This document shows positions 1 through 8,242 of a DNA stretch of 54,411 nucleotides, piece by piece. The DNA is from an uncultured Flavobacterium sp. (lineage in GTDB: Bacteria > Bacteroidota > Bacteroidia > Flavobacteriales > Flavobacteriaceae). Below the pieces are notes generated by a model. It searched no databases, had not been told where the DNA came from, and worked only from the letters and a program-made list of their open reading frames with translations. A program made the position numbers and the translations under genes. The number at the start of each line of letters is the position of its first letter. Position 1 is the first letter of the stretch. The stretch is taken from positions 1-54,411 of the forward strand of contig NZ_CAMLDD010000032.1 of NCBI RefSeq assembly GCF_946478785.1, given 5' to 3'.

Positions 1-55
1 TTCTTTATTCTTTATTCTTTATTCTTTATTCTTTATTCTTTATTCTTTATTCTTT
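1..55. repeat. Tandem 7-bp repeat (TTCTTTA, about 7.9 copies)
   Basis: Seven perfect copies of TTCTTTA run from position 1 to 49, followed by a six-base partial copy. The array begins at the window edge, so its full length is unknown. The stop codon of the hybrid sensor gene (positions 47-49, minus strand) lies in the seventh copy and the partial copy encodes its last two residues (K-E). Copy-number changes beyond the stop would alter only the 3' untranslated region. Confidence 0.95.
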
Positions 56-3000
56 TCCTGTTATTTCCTGTGTAGGCAGATGCCCGTATTTAATTTTGTA
101 GCATTTGGCAAAATAGGAAGGCGAAGTAAACCCTACCTTATAACTAATTTCATTAATATTAACATTATTATTGCCTTGTTCAAGCAATTGTTTTGCTTTT
201 TCTAATCGTACATTTCGAATAAACTCATTTACTGAAACACCTGTTAATGCTTTTATTTTTCGATACAGCTGACTCCTGCTCAGGAAAATCTTAGAAGACA
301 GCAACTCAACACTCAATTCAGATTCATTAATATTTTCATTAATAAGATGAAGGATTTTTTGAATGAAATCATTATCTAAAGATGTTGTTTTTTCTTTTCC
401 GTCTTTTGTTATACCTGTATAAAATTTCTTAAACATTATTTGCCTGCTTGTAATAAGCTGTGCCAGACTCGATTTTAAAATATCTAAATCAAAAGGTTTG
501 CTTAAATACATATCGGCACCAGAATCTATACCCTCAAGCCTGTCATTTACCATTGCTTTTGCAGAAAGCATTAGTAGAGGAATGTGACTAGTTTTTAAAT
601 CTCCTCTTATATTTTTACATAATTGCAAACCGTCCATCACTGGCATGATAACATCTGTAATTATTATATCCGGTAATCTTTGAACGGCAAGTTCGTACCC
701 TTTTTTACCATTTTCGGCCGTAATAACTTTATATGATTTACTGAGTTCCTGTTTTAAATAATTTCTTAATTCAAGATTATCTTCTACAATCAAAACAGTA
801 TAGGCTTTTACAGCTTCTTCTGTAAGCTCTTTTTCTGTCTGATTAGTAATTCCATCATCATCTGTTTGTTTTTTATTAGATTCAAATAAGAACTTATTTT
901 TAATCTTGTCTATTTCAAAAACCTCATTTACTATTTCACTTTCCTTGTAAAAAGATTTACCCAAAGGAAATGTTACCGTGAATTTAGTACCTTCTCCAAG
1001 GGTACTTTCTACATCAATTTTTCCTTTATGAAGCTCAACAAATTCTTTCACGACTTCTAATCCGATGCCTGTGCTGCCGTAGTAATCTTTATTAAGGTTA
1101 TTGACCTGATAAAATCGATCAAAAATCCTGTTCAAATCCTCTTTGTGAATTCCTGAACCGGTATCTGCAATTGTTATTGAAAATGATGGAACTTTATTCC
1201 CATTAACCAACAGTAAATTATCATTATTTAATTCAGCTATAGAAACAGTAATAAAACCATCATCCGGTGTAAACTTAAAGGCATTTGAAATGATATTGAA
1301 TATTATTTTTTCTAACATTTTGGGGTCCAGCCAGTCTTCAAGCTCATCAAGAGACGATTCAAAATCAATAATTATATTTCGCACACTGGCTTCCTCATCA
1401 AAGTAGCCAATAATTTCTTTTACAAATGTTATCACTTCAATTTTTTTGGCCTGAAGGAAAATTTTATTAAATTCTAATTTGTTAAAATCCATGAGTTCAT
1501 TGATAAGTCTGGAAAGCCTATCGGAACTTTTGTGTACGATTTTTAATTTATTATGTATTTCCCGTGATAAATTTTTACTTTTTAAAATATCTTCCAGAGG
1601 ATTAATGATCAGCGTTAAGGGTGTTCTGAATTCATGCGAAATATTAGTAAAAAACTGTAATTTTTTATTATTTAACTTCTCTAGCTGAATCGTCTTTTCT
1701 CTTTCTAAAATTATTGCCTGTCTTGCCTTAAAACGATTTTGATAAATCTTATTGAGATATATAATCAGGAAAACTAAAATAGAGGCATAAATTAAATAAG
1801 CCCAAATAGTTTTCCACCAGGGCGGTAATATTTTTATTTTTAATTCTAACTGAACATCACTCCAGGAACCATCTGCATTAGCCGATTTTACTTTAAAAAC
1901 ATAATTGCCGGGCTCCAAATTTGTATAGGTTGCTGTTCTGTTATTGCCTACATAATTCCAATCCTTCTCAAAACCTTCAAGGTAATAGGCATATTGATTT
2001 TTTTTAGAATAATTATAGTTAATACCTACATATTCAATTGTAAAAACAGATTGTGCATGATTGAGAGTGATTTCTTTGGTTTGTGAAATGACCTTGGTTA
2101 ACGGCGAAGAATCTTCATTTGGTTTTACCGAATAATTGAATAACTTAAAATCACTGAAATACAATCTGGGTGCTCTTTCTGTTTTTTTTATTTCGTTAGG
2201 ATTAAAATAGTTTACTCCCTCATAACCGCCAAAATACAGCTCTCCATTTCCATCCTTAAAAACAGCGTTATTATTAAAATCGTTATCAATAAGACCATCA
2301 TCTTTATTAAAATTGGTGCTTTTTTTATTTTTAAAATCGAGTTTTGTTAATCCGGATCCGCCACTTACCCATAAGGAGCCATTATTGTCAGAAATTATAG
2401 CACGAACAGATTTTTCTTTAAAACCCGGAAAGCCATCATAATTTGAAAACTTCCTGTTTTTTTTATTATAACTAAACAATCCTTCACCATCTGTCCCTAT
2501 CCATATTGTTTTGTCATTAGACTCATAAATTGATAAAACAGTCTGAATAGTGTTGTACTTCGTCTTGTCGCCGAACATTGTATTTTTAAGATTTGTTACT
2601 TTAAAATTGGAGCCAGACTTTAAACTTACCTGATATAACCCTAAGATGGTTCCTACCCACAAAATATCATCAGAGTCTACAAAAACTTTACGAATAAAAG
2701 CATTATCTAAAGCGTTCTCTGCAAATGGTTTAGAGTTACAATGAACAAATGTGCTGCTTTTATTGTCAAAATAATGCAATCCTTTTATAAAAGTGCCTAT
2801 CCAGATTCGGCCTGTTGAATCTTCTGAAAAACTAAAAACCCGATTTGACTTTAATCCTGCTGTGTTTGCTGTATTATAGTTGATAAATCTGGTAGTTCCG
2901 TTTTTCAAAAAGTAGATTCCACGATCCCAGCTTCCTATCCAGATATTTTGTTTGCTGTCTATAAATATGACCTGAACATCTACAGCGTCTAAACCGGAAT

Positions 3001-4207
3001 AATAATTCTGATTATTTTTGTTTATGTGAATATAACTTTTATCACTAAGATTATAAATATCAAGTCCTCCGCCTTCATTGCTTATCAACAAATTCCCCTT
3101 TTTATCTTTTACAATGGAAGTAACATAACTGGTTTGTAAAGAATTATCATTATTTACAAGTGATTCAAGTGAATTAAATTTGTTATTAGGTTTATCAAAT
3201 ACACCAAGCCCCTTATTAAAATATCCTAACCACAGCCTGTTTTCCTTATCTTCGTATAAAGACCAAACAGAATTCGATTTTAAGCTGAAATTATTGTACT
3301 TACTGTGTAGATATTTTTGTAATACTCGTCCCTTATAATTTACAACCAACAGCCCGTCATTTTCGGTACCGCAAATTATATAGCCCAGACTGCTTTCTAT
3401 AATTGATAAAATTTTATTCTTGGTAACAAAATAATTTTCAAATTGGTAGTTATCTGTTTCTGGTTTAATTTTGATAAGGCCATTTTCAGTAGTTCCCAGC
3501 CATAAATATGCAAATTTATCTATAACAACATTTTCTATGTCATCTAATAAGGGTTCTCTTTTAAATTTGTCTTTATAAACCTGCTTAATTGTTCCATTTA
3601 AATCGATTTCTAAAAGGCCATAGTTCGTTCCTAAATAAATTATTCCCTGATTACTTTTTGCCGAACATTTTATTAGCAAATTTGGTCTTTTTAATACTTT
3701 TGACTGAGCCAAAGAAACTTTTAAGGTTTTTATATTAAGTTTGAATACCCCAAAACCATAAGCACCTAATATTAAATCGCCGTTATTGTCCTGAATAATT
3801 GTTTTTATAGTAATTGGCTGGGTATAGCCTTTTACAATTGCGTCCTGAATATTGATTTTAGTGAAATTATCCAGATCCCTGTTATACAAACACAAACCTT
3901 CGTCAGTACCAATCCATAAATTATTATTAGAATCAATAAAAGTGGCATAAATAAAATTGCTGTTTATTGAACTTAGTTTTTGATTATGTTTATTGTATCC
4001 AAAATAGTTTACACCGTCATATCGATACAAACCTGCACCGTTTGTACCTATCCAAATAAAACCATTATTATCCTGAATAATTGAAGAGACAGCTCTTTTT
4101 GTGGTAGTTTCCTGAATGCTTCTAAATTGGTAGCTGTCAAATTTACCCTGAGCAAACAGTAAATTTACAAACACAAAATAACACACAAGAATACATCTAT
4201 TTTTCAT
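47..4207 (-). CDS. Hybrid two-component system sensor/regulator (HTCS)
   Basis: One-protein signal system of the kind that controls polysaccharide loci in Bacteroidota; it senses an oligosaccharide in the periplasm and activates transcription. A signal peptide (residues 1-19, ending FAQ) is followed by about 700 residues of two-component-regulator propeller repeats (recurring WIGT/LWVG motifs), a Y_Y_Y domain near 735-790, a transmembrane segment near 800-820, a histidine kinase core with the phospho-accepting His858 in SHEFRTPL, an ATPase domain with N and G boxes, a receiver domain with Asp1185 (ITDVIMPVMDG), and an AraC-type helix-turn-helix at the C-terminus. At 1386 residues it has normal HTCS length and looks intact. 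It is the last gene of the window, 358 bp beyond the GH3 gene and after a terminator hairpin, so it probably has its own promoter. Regulation of this locus by xyloglucan fragments is inferred only from its neighbours. Confidence 0.95.
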   Translation of the reverse strand: MKNRCILVCYFVFVNLLFAQGKFDSYQFRSIQETTTKRAVSSIIQDNNGFIWIGTNGAGLYRYDGVNYFGYNKHNQKLSSINSNFIYATFIDSNNNLWIGTDEGLCLYNRDLDNFTKINIQDAIVKGYTQPITIKTIIQDNNGDLILGAYGFGVFKLNIKTLKVSLAQSKVLKRPNLLIKCSAKSNQGIIYLGTNYGLLEIDLNGTIKQVYKDKFKREPLLDDIENVVIDKFAYLWLGTTENGLIKIKPETDNYQFENYFVTKNKILSIIESSLGYIICGTENDGLLVVNYKGRVLQKYLHSKYNNFSLKSNSVWSLYEDKENRLWLGYFNKGLGVFDKPNNKFNSLESLVNNDNSLQTSYVTSIVKDKKGNLLISNEGGGLDIYNLSDKSYIHINKNNQNYYSGLDAVDVQVIFIDSKQNIWIGSWDRGIYFLKNGTTRFINYNTANTAGLKSNRVFSFSEDSTGRIWIGTFIKGLHYFDNKSSTFVHCNSKPFAENALDNAFIRKVFVDSDDILWVGTILGLYQVSLKSGSNFKVTNLKNTMFGDKTKYNTIQTVLSIYESNDKTIWIGTDGEGLFSYNKKNRKFSNYDGFPGFKEKSVRAIISDNNGSLWVSGGSGLTKLDFKNKKSTNFNKDDGLIDNDFNNNAVFKDGNGELYFGGYEGVNYFNPNEIKKTERAPRLYFSDFKLFNYSVKPNEDSSPLTKVISQTKEITLNHAQSVFTIEYVGINYNYSKKNQYAYYLEGFEKDWNYVGNNRTATYTNLEPGNYVFKVKSANADGSWSDVQLELKIKILPPWWKTIWAYLIYASILVFLIIYLNKIYQNRFKARQAIILEREKTIQLEKLNNKKLQFFTNISHEFRTPLTLIINPLEDILKSKNLSREIHNKLKIVHKSSDRLSRLINELMDFNKLEFNKIFLQAKKIEVITFVKEIIGYFDEEASVRNIIIDFESSLDELEDWLDPKMLEKIIFNIISNAFKFTPDDGFITVSIAELNNDNLLLVNGNKVPSFSITIADTGSGIHKEDLNRIFDRFYQVNNLNKDYYGSTGIGLEVVKEFVELHKGKIDVESTLGEGTKFTVTFPLGKSFYKESEIVNEVFEIDKIKNKFLFESNKKQTDDDGITNQTEKELTEEAVKAYTVLIVEDNLELRNYLKQELSKSYKVITAENGKKGYELAVQRLPDIIITDVIMPVMDGLQLCKNIRGDLKTSHIPLLMLSAKAMVNDRLEGIDSGADMYLSKPFDLDILKSSLAQLITSRQIMFKKFYTGITKDGKEKTTSLDNDFIQKILHLINENINESELSVELLSSKIFLSRSQLYRKIKALTGVSVNEFIRNVRLEKAKQLLEQGNNNVNINEISYKVGFTSPSYFAKCYKIKYGHLPTQEITGKE

Positions 4208-4565
4208 TTACACTCCATATTTATTATTACCAACTTTATCTGAAAATAAAATTTGCAAATTGATTCTAATTCCATTTAGAAATATAATATAGTTTTTCCT
4301 CACTCCGACTCTCTACAAAGAAGAGGTAGTTAAAATTGAATTATTTTATATTTTCAAATGGCATAATTTCTTAGCCAATATTAAGCAATATTAATAAAAC
4401 TAAACAGAACTGTTCTTTTTTCTGTTTAAACTTGATTATATTGCCAAAAACCTGAGTACGATTAATAGCTTTAGAAGGATTAATCGTACTCAGGCCGTAA
4501 GGTGTTTACAAAACTATTCTATATCACTGAAAGAATTTATTTCTTTGTTTTTGAGTCCTCAGTAT
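4208..4565. other. Intergenic region between HTCS and GH3
   Basis: This 358-bp AT-rich gap holds the 3' end signal of the GH3 gene (hairpin at 4451-4494) and presumably the promoter of the sensor gene. I could not find a convincing flavobacterial -7 element (TAnnTTTG) and see no coding sequence. Confidence 0.6.
4451..4494 (-). terminator. Perfect 16-bp hairpin, probable intrinsic terminator of GH3 gene
   Basis: CCTGAGTACGATTAAT (4451-4466) and ATTAATCGTACTCAGG (4479-4494) are exact reverse complements with a 12-nt loop. Read on the minus strand the stem is followed by TTTTT, as in a rho-independent terminator. It lies 72 bp after the GH3 stop codon and 243 bp before the sensor start, which separates the two transcription units. 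A palindromic protein-binding site is the alternative. Confidence 0.75.
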
Positions 4566-6851
4566 TTATTTTAATTCAAACTTACTGGTAAGACCTTCAT
4601 TAGAATTCCATCCAATCATAACATTGAATATTCCTGGTTCCACTAAAAACGTTCCTTCATTGTCATAAAAACCAAGTGCTGCATCAGTTAGTGTAAACTG
4701 AACTGTTTTAGTTTCTCCTTTTTTCAAAGTAACAAGCTCAAAGCCTTTTAATTCCTTAACGGGTCTAACCACACTGGCAGCCACATCGTTTAGATACAAT
4801 TGAACCACTTCTTTTCCGTCAAAATTACCTGTATTGGTAACTTCAACAGAAAGTTCTATTTTTTCTCCTTTTTTAAATGAATCCTTTGCCACTTTTAAAT
4901 TTTTATAGGCAAAAGAAGTATAGCTTAATCCATAACCAAAAGGATATAAAGGTGTTTTTTCAACATCTGAATAATGTGACCAAAAAACATTTTGATCTTT
5001 ATCAGTAGGTCTCCCTGTATTGTATAAATTATAATAAATCGGACATTGACCTACATTTCTTGGGAATGACATTGGTAATTTACCACTTGGATTATAATCT
5101 CCGTATATAACCTGGGCAATTGCATTTCCGGATTGAGTTCCTAATTGCCACGCTTCCACAATGGCAGGAATATTCTCTGCAGCCCAAGGTAATGCTAATG
5201 GGCGTCCATTATTTAAAACCAAAACGATATTAGGATTTACCTTGTAAACTTCTTCTAATAGTTGCTGTTGATTTCCAGGTAAATTTAAATCTGTTCTGCT
5301 GCGTCCTTCACCGCTTTGAAAACCAATTTCTCCTAAAACCATTACGACAACATCAGCATCTTTTGCTGCTTTTTTTGCTGCTTCAAATCCTGAAAAATCA
5401 GTTGTATTAATTTTTACTTCGTCTAAAAATGTTTGTTTATTTACCGCTACATCTGTTCCTTTTTCATAAACTAATGTATTGTTTTTATATTGCTCCATTC
5501 CTTCAAGAACAGAAATTGCTGTGTTGTCATCAGCTGCAATTCTCCAGCTTCCCAAAGGACTGTTTTTATCATTTGCTAAAGCACCAATTAAAGCGATTTT
5601 AGCTCCGCTTTTTTTCAAAGGCAGAAGGTTTTTATCATTCTTTAATAAAACAATTGATTTTTTTGCCATGTCCAGGACACCATCATTATTTGCCTTATTG
5701 CCAATACTTGATTTTTCACGGGCTTCATCACAATATTTATATGGATTGTCAAATAATCCTAATTCAAATTTCACTCTAAGAATTCTGCGTACAGCATCAT
5801 CAATCACACTTTCTTTTACTAATCCTTTTTTTACTAACTGCACCAATTCTGTTACATAAATATTTGATTCCATATCCATATCAGAACCAGCAATAGCGGC
5901 TTTTTTAGCAGCATCGGCACCATCAGTTGCGTAACCATGTGTAATCATTTCGGCAATAGAAGCCCAGTCAGAAACGACAAAACCTTTAAATCCCCATGCT
6001 CCTTTTAAAATGTCTCTCTGCAAAAAGCTATTTCCTGTTGCAGGAACACCATTCAAAGTGTTAAATGAATTCATAAAGGTTCTAATTCCTGCATCGACTG
6101 CTGCTTTAAAAGGTGGTAATACACTATTGTATAATTTAGAATTACTCATGTCTACACTATTATAATCCCTACCAGCTTCTACAAAACCATAACCAGCAAA
6201 ATGTTTGGCGCAGGCTATTATAGAAGTGTTAGCACTTAAGCTCTCCCCTTGAAAGCCTTTAACCCTCGCAGTTGCTATTTTACTGCCCAAATAGGGATCT
6301 TCACCGGCACCTTCCATTACTCTGCCCCATCTGGCATCATTGGAAATATCTACATTAGGTGCAAAAGTCCAGTTTAACCCAGATGCAGAAGCTTCAACAG
6401 CAGCCACATGAGCCGAATTTTTAATGGCTTCTAAATCCCAGCTTGCGGCTTCTGCCAATGGTATAGGACTTAGCGTTTTGTAGCCATGTATAACATCAAA
6501 ACCAAAAATTAAAGGAATTCCTAGACGGGTTTCCTCAACTGCTATTTTTTGTACGGCTCTTACTTCTTTAACTCCTCTTACAGTAAGCATAGAACCTACT
6601 AATCCTTTCTTTAGATTGTTGTATTTTTCTTCATTAGAACCGGACTCGGGTTTTGGACCTGTAACATCCCAGGAGCCATTGTATTGGTTCATTTGCCCTA
6701 CTTTTTCTTCTAATGTCATTTCTTTCATTAAAAGTGAAATCCTTTCTTCAACTGGTTTATTTGTATCCAGATGTTTTTTTGTCTGAGCATATCCGTTTCC
6801 AAAAACGATTAACAATAAAAATGCGTATTTTTTAATTGGTCTTTTCATCAT
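4566..6851 (-). CDS. bglX: GH3 beta-glucosidase, periplasmic (BglX-like)
   Basis: Retaining exo-beta-glucosidase that would remove glucose from cello-oligosaccharides left after xyloglucan side chains are taken off. A signal peptide covers about residues 1-23 (ends GYAQ). The order is GH3 N-terminal barrel, C-terminal alpha/beta sandwich, then a fibronectin III-like domain in the last 75 residues. The nucleophile is Asp295 in FVVSDW; KHFAGYG and GWGRVMEG-like substrate-binding motifs are also visible. Length (761) matches the BglX group. There is no T9SS domain, so a periplasmic location is likely. It stands alone, 347 bp after the Nudix regulator gene and ahead of a strong terminator. A GH3 enzyme with xylosidase activity cannot be excluded from sequence alone. 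Confidence 0.92.
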   Translation of the reverse strand: MMKRPIKKYAFLLLIVFGNGYAQTKKHLDTNKPVEERISLLMKEMTLEEKVGQMNQYNGSWDVTGPKPESGSNEEKYNNLKKGLVGSMLTVRGVKEVRAVQKIAVEETRLGIPLIFGFDVIHGYKTLSPIPLAEAASWDLEAIKNSAHVAAVEASASGLNWTFAPNVDISNDARWGRVMEGAGEDPYLGSKIATARVKGFQGESLSANTSIIACAKHFAGYGFVEAGRDYNSVDMSNSKLYNSVLPPFKAAVDAGIRTFMNSFNTLNGVPATGNSFLQRDILKGAWGFKGFVVSDWASIAEMITHGYATDGADAAKKAAIAGSDMDMESNIYVTELVQLVKKGLVKESVIDDAVRRILRVKFELGLFDNPYKYCDEAREKSSIGNKANNDGVLDMAKKSIVLLKNDKNLLPLKKSGAKIALIGALANDKNSPLGSWRIAADDNTAISVLEGMEQYKNNTLVYEKGTDVAVNKQTFLDEVKINTTDFSGFEAAKKAAKDADVVVMVLGEIGFQSGEGRSRTDLNLPGNQQQLLEEVYKVNPNIVLVLNNGRPLALPWAAENIPAIVEAWQLGTQSGNAIAQVIYGDYNPSGKLPMSFPRNVGQCPIYYNLYNTGRPTDKDQNVFWSHYSDVEKTPLYPFGYGLSYTSFAYKNLKVAKDSFKKGEKIELSVEVTNTGNFDGKEVVQLYLNDVAASVVRPVKELKGFELVTLKKGETKTVQFTLTDAALGFYDNEGTFLVEPGIFNVMIGWNSNEGLTSKFELK

Positions 6852-7198
6852 TGTTTTTTAATTCTGTTGTAAAGTTGCTGAACATGTATTATAAATTTTA
6901 ATTATTCTTTTGAACGATATAAATTCCACAAGCTCGTTTAAAAGAGATTAATTTAAATTCAAAGCTGTAAATGTAGTTTTACCAAAAACCATCAGGATAG
7001 TACATTTGAAGCATATTACAAAACAAATGATGTATTTACACCTGTAAACAAAGACATTACTTCTATTAAAATAGATTTCGTTTCAGATCAGATTTTTAAT
7101 GTGACAACATTTTATATCTGGAAAAAAATGTTTTATTTTTAAAAAGCGGTTGCACCAGAATATTGCTAAAAACAAATCTAAATCTTCTTTTCAGATCC
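6852..7198. other. Intergenic region upstream of GH3
   Basis: This 347-bp AT-rich gap should hold the promoter of the GH3 gene. I found no clear promoter or hairpin. On the plus strand, about 6957-7142, there is a stop-free stretch of roughly 60 codons with protein-like composition, but it lacks a start codon; see findings. Confidence 0.5.
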
Positions 7199-7861
7199 CT
7201 AAAAAACGAAAAAAACATTTTCCATCGCCAGCTTTTCGTAGCCCCTGGCATTAAATTTATAGAATCTTTCAGTTTCAATTGGATTACTCTTTTGATGATC
7301 AACAAGAGGTACTATAACTCTTTTCTGAACTATTTTTTTACAAAAACTCGATTCATTAATCTCAAAACCCAATATTTCCTTGTAAAGATTTGTTAGTTCA
7401 GATAATGTAAACTCCTTTGGCAAAAGATCAAAACCCATCGAGGAATCCCGTAAAGCATTACCAACTTGATGCAGACTTAAATCCAGGATTTTATTATGGT
7501 TAGGCAATAATTGCGGTACATCTTCGACTTTCCACCATCTCTTATAATGCTTATTGATGCCAAACATCGTTTTGTACTCTTCGATATTTATCAATCCATA
7601 GTATCCAATTGTTACATTTCGTTCTGAGCCTTGCTGACCTGAATCGATAAAAGTCTTTAATTGTCTTAGCAATATGTTTTTTTCAGCTCCATACTCTTTC
7701 GCCAGACGAAATGCAGCATCATCGGCACTTTCAGTATTCTGAAGCATGCCCGTTAAAATACCCCACTCGGTATTTGCAGAAATGTTTTCATTCGATAATA
7801 GAACTTTAAGAGTACCGTGATCATAACAAAAAATGGCACAGTGTATAATAATTTTAATCAT
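7199..7861 (-). CDS. Nudix-family transcriptional regulator, AraR/NrtR-like
   Basis: Probable sugar-responsive transcription factor of the Nudix type. Residues 1-140 form a Nudix-like fold; residues about 150-220 form a winged helix (FTLSELTNLYKEILG, then FCKKIVQKRVI and FYKFN), the arrangement of the Bacteroides arabinose regulator AraR. The Nudix box is degenerate: the usual REUxEE glutamates are replaced (AAFRLAKEYGA), which suggests ligand binding without hydrolysis. Length (220 residues) is a little below the usual 225-240. It sits alone, with 381 bp upstream and 347 bp downstream. Since this locus contains at least four putative arabinofuranosidases, L-arabinose is the obvious candidate effector, but that is inference. 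Confidence 0.8.
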   Translation of the reverse strand: MIKIIIHCAIFCYDHGTLKVLLSNENISANTEWGILTGMLQNTESADDAAFRLAKEYGAEKNILLRQLKTFIDSGQQGSERNVTIGYYGLINIEEYKTMFGINKHYKRWWKVEDVPQLLPNHNKILDLSLHQVGNALRDSSMGFDLLPKEFTLSELTNLYKEILGFEINESSFCKKIVQKRVIVPLVDHQKSNPIETERFYKFNARGYEKLAMENVFFVF

Positions 7862-8242
7862 AACCTATATTTCAATATTATTTAATTTGCTGCTGCCAAA
7901 ATTTAAACATAAAGGAGTTAAGCAATAAAGAATTGTATTTACAAACTTCATTAAAAACTTTATTATCTGATGGTACCATTTGTTGCAAAAAGCTATACGT
8001 TTTGTTGCATCTTACCGTATCGAATTACAACCCGCTTTATCTTTAATATAATTTCTAGGAAATGCCTTTATAGTCGAAAGCCTTTAAACTTTGATGTCTA
8101 AAGGCTTTTAATTTTGTTATTGGTTTACGTATGATAATTTTTAAAAGATTTTACTCCGTCTTTTCTAAAAATCTGGACAGTATTAGGTATTGAATTTAAA
8201 AGAATATCCAACAAACATTTGATTGTTGCCTGTCAAAATTCT
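7862..8242. other. Intergenic region between Nudix regulator and GH42
   Basis: This 381-bp gap contains a hairpin at 8077-8108. Directly after the GH42 stop, in the same frame, are 18 sense codons reading like the last strand of an outer-membrane barrel (ending VGYSFKFNT then stop); see findings. The promoter of the regulator gene is expected near 7865-7960, but I see no clear motif. Confidence 0.5.
8077..8108. terminator. 10-bp hairpin downstream of GH42
   Basis: AAAGCCTTTA (8077-8086) pairs exactly with TAAAGGCTTT (8099-8108) across a 12-nt loop. It lies 134 bp beyond the GH42 stop. The T-rich side is better on the plus strand (TTTTAATTTTG) than on the minus strand, so its use as a GH42 terminator is uncertain. 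Confidence 0.45.
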
